Assembly: GCF_014770435.1 (NCBI RefSeq)
Contig: NZ_CP061739.1
Span: 1,054,001-1,118,000, forward strand
Reading direction: 5' to 3'
Length of the DNA stretch: 64,000 bases
Origin: Psychrobacter sp. 28M-43
GTDB taxonomy: Bacteria > Pseudomonadota > Gammaproteobacteria > Pseudomonadales > Moraxellaceae
A model generated the notes under the pieces. The model saw only the letters and a program-made list of their open reading frames with translations. It searched no databases and had not been told where the DNA came from. The position numbers and the translations under genes are program-made. The first letter of the stretch is position 1; every line of letters begins with the position of its first letter. Below are positions 1-9,327 of the stretch, one piece after another.

Positions 1-1209
1 AGTGCGATCGCCCTGTACGTTGGAGTGCCCACGCACTGGAGAGGCACCGGCGCCATCGATACCAATCATACCCATCAACAGGAGCAAGTTGGTAATCATC
101 GCGACGTTGTCATCGCCTTGCACGTGCTGAGTAATGCCCATGCCCCAAGTGCAAATCGTTGCTGGGCTATCAGATACCAGCTCAGCGAGATTGATAATCT
201 CCGCTTGAGATATACCGCATCCAAGCGTGATATCTGTCCAATTTTGCGCTGTTAACCACTGTTTTAAAGGCTCAAAACCTGACGTGTGAGTGGTAATAAA
301 GTCATGATTGATTTTATCGTTTTCGATCAGCCATTTGGCAATACCTGTCAATAATGCAGCATCGCCACCGATTTGAATCTGAATGACCTCATCGACCATG
401 TCATCACTTTGACCGGCTGCCATGTGAGTTGGTTTTTGTGGATTTCTGAACTTGCTTAAACCTTGTTCACGCATGGGGTTGATTGAGATGATTCGACAGC
501 CTTGCTCATGCGCATGAGCGAGCATCTCTAGCATACGTGGATGGTTAGTCGCTGGGTTTTGCCCAAACATCAATATCAGCTTGGCCTGCTCAAAATCTTC
601 TAGCATCACGGTCGCTTTACCAATACCTAGCTGTCTGCTTAGCATTACTGAGGTTGGCTCGTGACACATATTTGAGCAATCAGGCAGATTATTGGTCCCA
701 AAGCAGCGAACAAACAGCTGAAATAAAAACGCTGGCTCATTGGTGACACGGCCTGAGGTGTAAAATAATGCTTCATGGGGTGAATCAAGCTGCCCCAATT
801 GTTCAGCGATGATGCGATAAGCATTTTCCCAAGGGATAGGGACGTAGCGATCTTGCGCGGCATCATAATACATCGGCTCTGATAAGCGGCCGCTATGCTC
901 AAGCTCGTAACCAGACCATCCTTGTAGCTCGGTGACGGTATGTCTTGCAAAAAAATCGGCATCTGCTTTATGGGTCATGGTCTCGCCGGCAATGACTTTA
1001 ATACCGTTCTCACAAACATCGATGGCTTTGTGTGACTTATGGTCAGGCCAAGCACAGCCTGGGCAGTCAAATCCGCCTTGCGGCTGATTGCTTTTGAATA
1101 CGCTTATACCACCGCGCAAAAATGTCTTATAGTCCATTAGCTTTTGGGTAGAGGAGATCAGCGCAGGCCAACCAGCAGCAGGGTGGGAATAAATAGGGAT
1201 TTTGCGCAT
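1..1209 (-). CDS. FdhF/YdeP family molybdopterin oxidoreductase, partial (C-terminus outside window)
   Basis: The frame is open from an ATG at 1209 to the window edge, so 403 N-terminal residues are visible. The N-terminal segment has a Cys-rich start (CPGC at about residues 49-52, CENG near 67), followed by an NMCHEPTS motif near residue 180 and the FGQNPATNHPRM segment typical of molybdopterin-binding folds. This pattern fits the YdeP-like group related to the formate dehydrogenase alpha subunit; E. coli YdeP is linked to acid resistance, but its substrate is not established. The protein should bind a molybdopterin guanine dinucleotide cofactor, and there is no obvious signal peptide, so it is probably cytoplasmic. 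An FdhD-like sulfur carrier is often nearby in other genomes but would lie outside this window. The family call is fairly secure; the substrate is unknown. Confidence 0.85.
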   Translation of the reverse strand, partial: MRKIPIYSHPAAGWPALISSTQKLMDYKTFLRGGISVFKSNQPQGGFDCPGCAWPDHKSHKAIDVCENGIKVIAGETMTHKADADFFARHTVTELQGWSGYELEHSGRLSEPMYYDAAQDRYVPIPWENAYRIIAEQLGQLDSPHEALFYTSGRVTNEPAFLFQLFVRCFGTNNLPDCSNMCHEPTSVMLSRQLGIGKATVMLEDFEQAKLILMFGQNPATNHPRMLEMLAHAHEQGCRIISINPMREQGLSKFRNPQKPTHMAAGQSDDMVDEVIQIQIGGDAALLTGIAKWLIENDKINHDFITTHTSGFEPLKQWLTAQNWTDITLGCGISQAEIINLAELVSDSPATICTWGMGITQHVQGDDNVAMITNLLLLMGMIGIDGAGASPVRGHSNVQGDRT

Positions 1210-1306
1210 GACAGACCTCATAGATAGATGACAATAGCGAAGATTTGATAGACGACAACTATATAATGGACAGTGAAAAGTTCATATGATCATTAACTAT
1301 AGATAA

Positions 1307-1343
1307 CAAAAAACCTCCAAGAAAAATCAATTCTCTTGAAGGT
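1307..1343 (-). terminator. Rho-independent terminator of the ABC transporter genes
   Basis: On the minus strand a 10-bp arm (1334-1343) pairs with 1313-1322 with one mismatch and is followed by a run of six T. It lies about 80 bases past the stop codon of the ABC ATPase. Confidence 0.7.
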
Positions 1344-1423
1344 CTTTGAAGTTGTCGAAAATGGTTATATCCGACAGGTACGAATTTATAAGTCGTAAGT
1401 TATTGGCAGTATTAGCTCAAAAC

Positions 1424-2224
1424 TTAGCTTAAAATCAGGCTATCGTCTTCAACTTTTTCGCCACGTGTTTGCTCAAACATATCGAGTAGATCATGTACAG
1501 TCATGCCTTTGCGAATGTCACCAGCCACATCTAGCACTACTTGACCTTGGTGCAGCATAACGGTGCGTGTACCATGTGCCAATGCTTGTTGCATAGAGTG
1601 GGTAACCATCATCGTAGTCAGCTTATTGTCCGTGACAATCTTATCAGTCAATTCTAAGACAAACGCCGCAGTCTTAGGATCGAGAGCTGCAGTATGCTCA
1701 TCAAGTAGCAAAATCTTAGAAGGCTGCAATGATGCCATTAGAAGACTTACTGCCTGACGTTGACCACCAGAGAGTAGACCCATACGATCGGTTAGACGAT
1801 TTTCTAGACCTAATTTTAAAACGGATAGTTTTTCTCGAAACAAATCACGGTTGTTCTGGTTCAATGCAAATTTCAGACCGCGATTACCGCCGCGTTTGTA
1901 GGCCAAAGCCATATTTTCTTCAATCGTTAGCGCTTCACAAGTACCGGCCATCGGATCCTGAAAGACGCGAGCAACCCAATGCGCACGTTGATGAGCAGAC
2001 TTTTTGGTCACATCAATGCCATTTAGCAAGATTGAGCCACTATCGACGCGCGTCGTACCGCTTACCGCGTTCAAAAAAGTAGATTTACCTGCGCCATTGG
2101 TACCAATGACAGTGACAAATTCACCGTCAGCAATGTTTAAGCTGATACCACGTAGGGCAGGGTTTTCGATAGGCGTGCCTGGGTTAAATGTCAACCGTAA
2201 ATCGGTGGCTTGCATCATAATCAT
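1424..2224 (-). CDS. ABC transporter ATP-binding protein (COG1101 type)
   Basis: This is the energising subunit of the uptake system encoded by the next three genes upstream. Walker A is GTNGAGKST (residues 41-49), the signature is LSGGQRQ (151-157), and Walker B is ILLLDE (171-176), followed by H-T rather than the usual P-T. That His variant is typical of the ATPases that accompany COG2984 binding proteins and COG4120 permeases. Length (266 aa) is normal. The start could be any of three ATGs (2224, 2218 or 2215); the first is used here. It follows the permease by 58 bases and is probably co-transcribed with it. The substrate is not evident: related systems include the tryptophan transporter TrpXYZ of Gram-positive bacteria, but many members are uncharacterised. 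Confidence 0.9.
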   Translation of the reverse strand: MIMMQATDLRLTFNPGTPIENPALRGISLNIADGEFVTVIGTNGAGKSTFLNAVSGTTRVDSGSILLNGIDVTKKSAHQRAHWVARVFQDPMAGTCEALTIEENMALAYKRGGNRGLKFALNQNNRDLFREKLSVLKLGLENRLTDRMGLLSGGQRQAVSLLMASLQPSKILLLDEHTAALDPKTAAFVLELTDKIVTDNKLTTMMVTHSMQQALAHGTRTVMLHQGQVVLDVAGDIRKGMTVHDLLDMFEQTRGEKVEDDSLILS

Positions 2225-2282
2225 TATTCCTTATTGTCTCTTCAAGCGAAGCAAGTGTTATTAATACCTGCTTTGACTGTCA

Positions 2283-3182
2283 TTAGGCGCGAACTTTGCG
2301 TGATAAAAACTTGGTTTTCGCTTTTGGCAATACCAAGGCTAGTACCACGAGCAATGCGGTAATCAAGTTCAAATCCTGTGGACCAAAGCCGATGCTACGT
2401 AGCGTATCGCTTGATAGTGCGACCTGAATAAACAGTTTGTACAATACCGCGCCGACAACAACGGCAAAGGTGATCAGCCAAATACGCTTGGCAGGAATGA
2501 TCGTCTCACCGATGATGACCGCTGCTAGACCAATGACGATTGTACCGATACCAATGGAGATGTCCGCGCCACCCTGAGTCTGAACAAACAGCGCTCCCGC
2601 TAAGGCAATCAAACCGTTAGAAATCGCCATACCGATGATGGTCATCCACGAGGTATTGATACCTTGCGCCTGTGCCATTCTTAGGTTTGAGCCAGTAGCG
2701 CGCATCGACAGACCTGTCTCAGTGCTATAGAACCAGTTCAAAAATAACATGGCAGCTGCGACAACGACACCAATAATCAGGCAGCGCATCCAATAACCAT
2801 TACCATCGGTCACCAAGGTACTAAACACTGTGGTTTCGCCAAGCAAGGGTAGGTTTGGCGCGCCCATGATGCGTAGGTTGACAGAATATAAGGCAACCAT
2901 GACCAAAATACTGGCAAGCAGCTGCAATATGCCAAGTTTGACATGCAACCACGCAGTGACGATACCAGCGACTGAACCTGCTAACATCCCAAAAGCACAG
3001 GCCAACCATGGGTTGATACCAGCGATGATAGAAATACCAGCGACTGCGCCCCCTAACGGAAAACTACCGTCAGCGGTCAAATCAGGGAAGTCGAGCGTAC
3101 GAAATGAGATAAGCACACCGAGTGCTACTAGGCCATAAATCAGACCACTTTCAAGCGCACCAAAAAAAGCAATTAAAGACAT
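2283..3182 (-). CDS. ABC transporter permease (COG4120 type)
   Basis: A hydrophobic 299-residue protein with about eight or more predicted membrane segments, beginning with SLIAFFGALESGLIYGLVAL. It carries the FRTLDFPDLTADGSFPLGGA stretch characteristic of the permease that partners COG2984 binding proteins and COG1101 ATPases, a branch of the branched-chain amino acid permease superfamily. It would form the inner-membrane channel. It sits between the ATPase gene (58-base gap) and the two binding-protein genes, but a 442-base gap with a strong hairpin separates it from the latter, so its expression may be lower than theirs or partly independent. Confidence 0.9.
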   Translation of the reverse strand: MSLIAFFGALESGLIYGLVALGVLISFRTLDFPDLTADGSFPLGGAVAGISIIAGINPWLACAFGMLAGSVAGIVTAWLHVKLGILQLLASILVMVALYSVNLRIMGAPNLPLLGETTVFSTLVTDGNGYWMRCLIIGVVVAAAMLFLNWFYSTETGLSMRATGSNLRMAQAQGINTSWMTIIGMAISNGLIALAGALFVQTQGGADISIGIGTIVIGLAAVIIGETIIPAKRIWLITFAVVVGAVLYKLFIQVALSSDTLRSIGFGPQDLNLITALLVVLALVLPKAKTKFLSRKVRA

Positions 3183-3624
3183 AAGAGATCAGTAAGTCAT
3201 AACCAAGTGTCTAGCGTATGGTACTAAGATAAGTAAATGGCAATTGCCAAAATCATCTACCTGCTAAACAGCTAAGCGGTGAATTTAACAGATTAAGCAA
3301 TCTGCGGTTAGGGTAAACCAAAACATATCACGATTAACAACGATCATAAGCTACCTTGGTTTGAAGCGATGGTTCAAGGCACTGTAATGTAATCAATAGA
3401 CCTATCCTCTACTTAACAAGTATCAGATAAATGGCCAGACAAATACAGTACTATTAAACACGCTTGCAAAAAAAGACTCTGTTTAGACAAGAAGCCCAGC
3501 CTAATGACTCATAGCTGGGTTTCTTGTCTAATTATTAGCCGTATATCTAAGGTATACAACACAGTATTAATTCGTGTCGCTATCTTATTTATACCTGCTA
3601 TTGTGAGCCAAATACAAAGGTGCG
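3183..3624. other. 442-base gap inside the ABC transporter locus
   Basis: No coding sequence is supported. It contains the hairpin at 3484-3530; the remainder is AT-rich and could hold a second promoter for the permease and ATPase genes, although I cannot point to a convincing -35/-10 pair. Confidence 0.6.
3484..3530 (-). terminator. 17-bp stem hairpin, likely terminator or attenuator after the binding-protein genes
   Basis: Arms 3484-3500 and 3514-3530 pair over 17 bp with a single G-U, around a 13-base loop. On the minus strand a run of seven T follows about ten bases after the stem. Its location between the binding-protein and permease genes fits a leaky terminator that lets the binding proteins be made in excess; this role is inferred. 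Confidence 0.6.
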
Positions 3625-4665
3625 TTATTCTACCACTTCTTTAGCTTTATCGATAACCGCTTGTGGCAATGTGATGCCTTCTTCTTTAGCATGTTTTGGA
3701 CTGACGTATAGATCAAGCGCTTGTGGAGTGTAAACTGGGATAGCACCTGCTTTTTCACCGTTTAAGATACGTACGACAATTTTACCAGTTTCACGGCCAA
3801 GCTCATAGTAGTTCACGCCTAAGGCAGCAACAGCACCGCGCTCAACTGAGCTAGTGTCCGAAGCAATGAGAGGAATCTTACTTTGTTTGGCGATTTGATA
3901 AAGTGACTCGTACGCTGATACCACGTTGTTGTCAGTTGAAGTATAGATCATATCGACCTTACCTTCGAGACTACGTGCTGCCATCGCAATGTCGTTACTA
4001 CGCTGTGCAGGTGCTTCAAGTACATTGATACCGAGTGGTGTTAGCTTCTCTTTAAGATTTTTTAAGATAATCGTTGAGTTGACTTCACCTGGGCTATAGA
4101 CATAACCGACGTTCTTTAATGATGGAATGATTTGACGCATCAAATCAATCTGTGGCTCGTACGGTAGGGCATCTGATGCGCCTGTAACGTTGGTGCCAGA
4201 ACCATCTAGCTTAGGTACCAGTTTTGCGGCTACTGGGTCAGTAACTGCTGAGAATACCAATGGAATGCTGCTAGTAGAAGCGGCAACAGATTGAGCAGAT
4301 GGCGTTGCGATAGCGACGATAACATCTGGCGCATCAGCGACAAATTGCTTGGCAATCTGACCAGCAGTAGCAGTGTTTCCTTGCGCGCTTTGGAAGTTAA
4401 CCGTTAGGTTCTCACCGTCCTTGAAGCCTGCTTCGTTTAGCTCGTCGATGACACCTTTACGTACATCATCAAGCGCTGGATGTTCGACGATAGCGGTAAT
4501 AGCAACGGTTTTCATAGCTGTCGCTGCATCACCAGTAGCGGCAGCATCCGTGGAGCCATCATCTTGCGCTGATTGGTTACAACCAGTCAAGATAGCCGTA
4601 CATACACCGCCTAATAATAAAGCCTTACCGAAATTAAAACGACCAAAACGATTTTGAGACAACAT
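3625..4665 (-). CDS. ABC transporter substrate-binding lipoprotein (COG2984 type), copy 1
   Basis: A 346-residue binding protein. The start at 4665 (MLSQNRFG) is chosen because AGGAG lies about ten bases upstream; an ATG 36 bases further out lacks this. A signal peptide ends in the lipobox LTGC, predicting an outer-leaflet lipoprotein of the inner membrane. Family features include VEHPALDDVRKG, FQSAQGNTATAGQIA, YVYSPGEVNS and a C-terminal LYVSPKHAKEEGI. These match the COG2984 group (periplasmic component of TrpX-like systems). It is a clear paralogue of the next gene, which lies 77 bases upstream, so the pair arose by tandem duplication. The ligand is unknown; an amino acid or aromatic compound is plausible by family. 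Confidence 0.88.
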   Translation of the reverse strand: MLSQNRFGRFNFGKALLLGGVCTAILTGCNQSAQDDGSTDAAATGDAATAMKTVAITAIVEHPALDDVRKGVIDELNEAGFKDGENLTVNFQSAQGNTATAGQIAKQFVADAPDVIVAIATPSAQSVAASTSSIPLVFSAVTDPVAAKLVPKLDGSGTNVTGASDALPYEPQIDLMRQIIPSLKNVGYVYSPGEVNSTIILKNLKEKLTPLGINVLEAPAQRSNDIAMAARSLEGKVDMIYTSTDNNVVSAYESLYQIAKQSKIPLIASDTSSVERGAVAALGVNYYELGRETGKIVVRILNGEKAGAIPVYTPQALDLYVSPKHAKEEGITLPQAVIDKAKEVVE

Positions 4666-4742
4666 GGGTCTTACTCCTAAAATAATAGTGTGTCCGTACA
4701 CTATATAAATAATTGACGAGCTAATAGATAGCTTACTACTTT

Positions 4743-5792
4743 TTATTTGGTTTCGGCATCAATATCAACATTGATGGCGTTTTTTAGTAACTCTGCTGGC
4801 AAGCTGACACCTTGTGTTTTGGCATGCTTAGGACTGACATATAAGGTCAGATCATTCATGACTTCAGGTTTGATGGTGTTGACCGCTTCGCCATTTAACA
4901 CGCGATATACCATCTTGCCAGTGGTACGACCAAAGTCATAGTCATTAACACCAAGCGCAGCAGTCGCGCCGCGTTTTACACTGAATTCATCAGACGCGAT
5001 AATCGGTAACTTGAGCTCATTTGCTGCTTGAGTCATGGCCTCAAAGGCAGAAGCAACATTGTTGTCAAATGAGGTATAGATGATATCTGCGCGTCCTTGC
5101 AAGCTGCGCGTCGCCATACCGATGTCCGTTGGACGATTGGCAGGAATGTCTAATAGTGACAGACCTCGTGCTGGCAGAGCTTGTTTTAGATTTTCACGTA
5201 ATGATACTGAGTTTGCCTCACCTGGGCTATAGACATAACCGATGGTCTTTAAGTCAGGTTTTATCTGCTGCAACAAATCCAACTGCGGCTCTAGTGGTAA
5301 TTGGCTTGATAGTCCAGTCAAGTTGCTTTGAAAAGGCTTGCCATCTGCCGTAATGAGCTTGGCACCCAATGGATCTGATACAGCGGTGTAGATAATAGGG
5401 ATAGTGGTGGTCGCGGCTACTACTGACTGCGCAGAAGGCGTTGAGATTGCTACGATCGCATCAGGATTGTCTCCTGCAAATTGCTTGGCAATCTGTCCAG
5501 CAGTCGCTGTGTTACCTTGCGCACTTTGAAAGTTAACAGTTAGGTTTTGCCCTTCGACATAGCCGTTATCTGCCAGCTCATCAATAATACCGCGGCGCAT
5601 ATCATCTAATGATGGATGCTCAACGATTTGAGTAATGGCAATTGATTTGGCAGGTTTGTCTGTAGCCGTGCTATTTTCAGCAGTCGCTGCGGTCTCGGTA
5701 GAGGAGTTTGAGCAGCCGATTAGTCCAAGTGTGCTAATGGCACTAAGAGCAACGCCATATAGGCTTAAGCGTAGAGTAGAAGCGATAGTCAT
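4743..5792 (-). CDS. ABC transporter substrate-binding lipoprotein (COG2984 type), copy 2
   Basis: This 349-residue protein is the first gene of the leftward transporter locus. A signal peptide ends in LIGC, a lipobox. It shares long identical stretches with copy 1 (NLTVNFQSAQGNTATAGQIA, YVYSPGE, LYVSPKHAK) but differs in the central region and C-terminus, so the two may bind different ligands or work under different conditions. Copy 2 uses QVVEHPSLDDMRRG-like spacing at the N-terminus. The promoter for the locus should lie in the 604-base region to its right. Confidence 0.88.
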   Translation of the reverse strand: MTIASTLRLSLYGVALSAISTLGLIGCSNSSTETAATAENSTATDKPAKSIAITQIVEHPSLDDMRRGIIDELADNGYVEGQNLTVNFQSAQGNTATAGQIAKQFAGDNPDAIVAISTPSAQSVVAATTTIPIIYTAVSDPLGAKLITADGKPFQSNLTGLSSQLPLEPQLDLLQQIKPDLKTIGYVYSPGEANSVSLRENLKQALPARGLSLLDIPANRPTDIGMATRSLQGRADIIYTSFDNNVASAFEAMTQAANELKLPIIASDEFSVKRGATAALGVNDYDFGRTTGKMVYRVLNGEAVNTIKPEVMNDLTLYVSPKHAKTQGVSLPAELLKNAINVDIDAETK

Positions 5793-6396
5793 TATTAGGT
5801 TAACTCATAGGTTATATCAATCGCGAAAACCAAGTAGATACTGCCAGACTGATTGAGCCTACTAAATTATATAGTAGTCATTTTACTCATCTGTTTGGTG
5901 TACTTTGGTTGTTTGCCATGATATTGAAGAATGCAGATTAGCCAAGTCAATGCTATGTTGATGCTGAGATAGCAGGCTAACAATTAAATAAAGTAATCGT
6001 TCCATCGATTATTATGTTCATATTATGACAGTAATGTAAGTTATCGCAATAAGAAATTAATGTGTAGCGGTCATGGTGATGGATAATAAAAAAATCATCA
6101 CTTCTTTTTATCTTATTAAGACGCGTGAGGCATTGAAGCTCTTGTGTAGATCTGAATATAACAGATGCCGCTAGGGTACTTTTGTTTGCTCAAACCATAT
6201 GCAAAACGCTTACATCCTAGCAACGCATCTATTACGTACTCACTTCATAATTAACGTAAGCTAATTTTCATACGAGAAACATGATAATTCTAAAGATAAT
6301 CCAGTCATTTTGGTGACATTGTGCTGCCATAGTGGATGTGAAATAGACTTTACTATTTATCTAACTTTTTTGAATGACTATTTTAAGGATAGTATT
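5793..6396. other. 604-base divergent intergenic region
   Basis: It lies between the leftward ABC transporter locus and the rightward small secreted protein and must hold both promoters. The sequence is AT-rich. I see no convincing coding sequence, tRNA or known riboswitch. Confidence 0.5.
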
Positions 6397-6798
6397 ATGA
6401 ACACTGCTAATCTTAAATTATTAACCATCGCTGGTATCACTGCTACTTCTTTGATTGGATTGCCTGCTATGGCAAAAGATGGTCATGGAAACGGGCACGG
6501 TAATGGACATGGTAACAGCAAAGGTAACTCTGCCCATGTTAGTAAAAACTATAAGCATAGTGGCAACGCCCACCCAAGTATTAACGCTTATCGCAATGCC
6601 AGCCCGAATGCTTCGTTTAAGCGCGATCTTGATAGATACGGTTATAGAGTAGTCGGCAAGATTGATAGAAGAGATTATGACCGCTCTGTCGTTTTAGATC
6701 GTTATGATGACCGTTACGTTCGTATTCGCACGCCAGAGAATAACATTGTGACGGTGATTAATGATACGTTGCAGATTATCGATATTTTGAGTAGATAA
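6397..6798 (+). CDS. Small secreted Gly/His/Asn-rich protein, function unknown
   Basis: The start at 6397 is preceded by AAGGA at a good distance; an in-frame start further upstream would break the signal peptide. The 133-residue product begins with a signal peptide cleaved probably after AMA (residue about 26). The mature N-terminus carries four to five HGN-type repeats (GHGNGHGNGHGN), followed by a His/Asn-rich stretch and a charged C-terminal part rich in Arg, Asp and Tyr (DRYDDRYVRIRTPENN). The His-rich head could bind metal ions; the basic and acidic tail is of a kind seen in small periplasmic RcnB-like proteins, but I cannot confirm that family. It is transcribed alone and ends at a shared terminator. 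Confidence 0.75.
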   Translation: MNTANLKLLTIAGITATSLIGLPAMAKDGHGNGHGNGHGNSKGNSAHVSKNYKHSGNAHPSINAYRNASPNASFKRDLDRYGYRVVGKIDRRDYDRSVVLDRYDDRYVRIRTPENNIVTVINDTLQIIDILSR

Positions 6799-6840
6799 GT
6801 ATCAGGCTTGGTTTTTAGTCATTTGCTAAATCAACCATAA

Positions 6841-6869
6841 AAAAAGATGCCACTTAGAGCATCTTTTTT
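6841..6869. terminator. Bidirectional terminator between the secreted protein and metG
   Basis: A 10-bp perfect stem (6841-6850 with 6859-6868) around an 8-base loop has A and T runs at both ends, so it can terminate both converging genes. Confidence 0.85.
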
Positions 6870-6894
6870 TATTTCTTAATCCTAAAAATAACCG

Positions 6895-8988
6895 TTAAGC
6901 CAATACATCACCAACAACACAAGCATCAGGTAAGGTAACGACGGTTAAGCCTGTCTTTGGCTCGCCAGTTGACAATACCATGCCTTCTGATACGCCAAAT
7001 TTCATCTTGCGCGGGGCAAGGTTGGTCACGCAAATGACTTTCTTATTAATCAATTGCTCAGGCTCATAGAACTTACGAATACCGCTAAACACGTTGCGTG
7101 GTTTGTCTTCACCAACATCTAGCGTGAATTGTAATAGCTTATCAGCACCTTCGACATGGTTACACTCTAAAACGTGTGCGACTTTCATCTCGACTTTGGC
7201 AAAGTCTTCGATACCAATATAGTCAGTTTGCTCAGCATCCGCATTTATTGCAGGTGCTTTGTCGTTTGCGGCAGGCTTACTATTATCAATCGCAGCAGGG
7301 GCGTCTGCTTGAGTTAAGGATGCTTTAGAATCTTCTACCATTGCTTCAATATCTTTTTCTTCGATACGTTGCATCAGTGGTTTGAACTTATTGATTTTAT
7401 GACCTAGTAACCACTCATTACGACTGGCAAAACTTAAATCATCAAGGTTCAAAAACTCTTTGGCATTATTAGTCAGCTCAGGTAATACTGGCGCAAGATA
7501 AACCATCAATTGACGGAAAATATTGATAGCGACCGAGCAGACGTCTTGAACCTCTTGCTCAGTACCCTCCAATTTCGCGAGTGACCATGGTTTTTTGGCA
7601 TCGATATATTCGTTGGCCTTGTCCGCACACTGCATGATTAGGCGCATAGCACGCGAGAATTCACGATTCTCATAAGCAGCAGCAATCTCATCGCCCGTTT
7701 TGGTGATGTCTTCTAACAGCTCTGACTCGACGCAAACTTCTGACAGCATGCCGTCGTACTTCTTAACCAAGAACCCTGCACTACGACTGGCGATATTGAC
7801 GACTTTACCAACCAAGTCAGAGTTGACCTTTTGCATAAAGTCTTCTAAATCTAAGTTGATGTCTTCAACTTTGTCAGACAGTTTGCTGGCGAAATAATAA
7901 CGCAGGTATTCAGGATGTAAGTGCTCAGCATACGTCTCGGCCTTGATAAAAGTACCGCGTGACTTACTCATTTTTTCGCCATTGACCATCAAGAAGCCAT
8001 GGGCAAAAACACCAGTCGGTGTACGGTATTCGCTACCAGCTAGCATGGCTGGCCAAAACAAGGCATGGAAATACACAATGTCTTTACCGATGAAGTGATA
8101 GACCTCGGTTTTGTGCTCGTTTTCTTGTGCCCAGTAGCGGTCAAAATCAAGCGCTTGGTCTGTCCCTGCACGCTTATCACATAGGTTTTTAAAGCTTGCC
8201 ATGTAGCCCACTGGTGCATCTAGCCATACGTAAAAGTATTTGTCTGGCTCATCACTTGGGGTATCTGGAATTTGGAAGCCGAAGTAGGGCGCATCGCGTG
8301 AGATATCCCAGCTGGCAAGTCCTGCCTCAAACCATTCTTGAAGTTTGTTGGCGACTGATGTTTGCAAACGGTTGTCACTGCGCGTCCAGTCTTTTAAGAA
8401 CTGTTCAAACTCTGGCAAATCAAAGAAATAATGCTTAGAGGTTTTGAGTACTGGCGTTGCATTAGACAGTGTCGAATGCGGGTCTTTTAGATCAGTTGCA
8501 TCATAAGTGGTGCCACACACTTCACAGTTATCGCCGTACTGGTCTGGTGAATCACACTCTGGACAAGTACCTTTAACAAAGCGATCGGCTAAGAATAATT
8601 GCTTTTCAGGATCAAATAATTGCTCGACATCTTTTGTGCTGATATGACCAGCATCATTTAGACGACGATAAATCAGCTCAGAGAACTGTTTGTTTTCTTC
8701 TGAATGGGTGCTGTGGTAGTTATCAAAGTTGATAAGGAACTTTGAAAAATCCGCTTCATGTGAGGCTTTAACTGAGGCAATTTGCTCTTCTGGCGTTACG
8801 CCATTGGCCTCTGCTTTGAGCATGATTGCCGTACCGTGTGCATCATCCGCGCAGACATAGGTGACCTGATGGCCTTGCGCTTTCATCGCACGTACCCAAA
8901 TGTCAGTTTGAATATATTCTACAAGATGCCCCAAATGGATATAGCCATTGGCGTAGGGCAGCGCACTGGTTACTAGAATCTCACGCAC
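6895..8988 (-). CDS. metG: Methionine-tRNA ligase
   Basis: This class I synthetase charges tRNA-Met for initiation and elongation. The HIGH-like motif is in [12 protein letters not shown] near the N-terminus, and KMSKS lies near residue 335. A zinc-binding knuckle pair CPEC...CEVC sits around residues 140-160, as in the E. coli enzyme. The C-terminal about 110 residues ([19 protein letters not shown] onward) form the tRNA-binding/dimerisation domain found in long MetRS forms. A low-complexity Ala/Asp linker ([20 protein letters not shown]) joins it to the body. Length (697 aa) is normal. It is transcribed away from apbC; in pseudomonads metG and apbC (mrp) are direct divergent neighbours, but here a hydroxybutyrate gene cluster lies between them. 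Confidence 0.97.
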   Translation of the reverse strand: MREILVTSALPYANGYIHLGHLVEYIQTDIWVRAMKAQGHQVTYVCADDAHGTAIMLKAEANGVTPEEQIASVKASHEADFSKFLINFDNYHSTHSEENKQFSELIYRRLNDAGHISTKDVEQLFDPEKQLFLADRFVKGTCPECDSPDQYGDNCEVCGTTYDATDLKDPHSTLSNATPVLKTSKHYFFDLPEFEQFLKDWTRSDNRLQTSVANKLQEWFEAGLASWDISRDAPYFGFQIPDTPSDEPDKYFYVWLDAPVGYMASFKNLCDKRAGTDQALDFDRYWAQENEHKTEVYHFIGKDIVYFHALFWPAMLAGSEYRTPTGVFAHGFLMVNGEKMSKSRGTFIKAETYAEHLHPEYLRYYFASKLSDKVEDINLDLEDFMQKVNSDLVGKVVNIASRSAGFLVKKYDGMLSEVCVESELLEDITKTGDEIAAAYENREFSRAMRLIMQCADKANEYIDAKKPWSLAKLEGTEQEVQDVCSVAINIFRQLMVYLAPVLPELTNNAKEFLNLDDLSFASRNEWLLGHKINKFKPLMQRIEEKDIEAMVEDSKASLTQADAPAAIDNSKPAANDKAPAINADAEQTDYIGIEDFAKVEMKVAHVLECNHVEGADKLLQFTLDVGEDKPRNVFSGIRKFYEPEQLINKKVICVTNLAPRKMKFGVSEGMVLSTGEPKTGLTVVTLPDACVVGDVLA

Positions 8989-9327
8989 AAAATCACCTAT
9001 ATTTTTATATAAACGGGTTAGTTATCGAGCATCTCAAGCGGTTCACCGCTCTTTGATGCGACATCGTTAATGCTAAAAACTTCTAAAAATAATAAAAATT
9101 CAAAAAGTGTGCCTATGATACCGTAAATCAAATAAATTTGTGATATTCCTTGGTAATTACTTCTCATTTGGCAGGCATTTAGTAACCATAAACAATAGCC
9201 TTGCATCGCATTTGGTAGTTATAGAATGGTTATCAATCAACCATAAAAAAACCCACCAAGCAGTATGCCAAGTGGGTTTTTGTTTATGTATTACTAGCTC
9301 AGGTATTAGTAGCAAATCCCGATCAAT
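8989..9327. other. 339-base gap between metG and the GntP permease
   Basis: It must carry the metG promoter and holds the permease terminator at 9247-9281. Short open frames here show no family features or ribosome binding sites, and I do not call them genes. Confidence 0.5.
9247..9281 (-). terminator. Rho-independent terminator of the GntP permease gene
   Basis: A 10-bp perfect stem (9247-9256 with 9272-9281) with a T run on the minus strand lies about 50 bases beyond the permease stop codon. Confidence 0.85.

Noticed and set aside
2204..2226. Fur-like AATCATTATT sequence at the ABC ATPase start
   Set aside because: It is only a half-site, overlaps the start codon region and is explained by Ile-Met-Met codons; no paired half-site.
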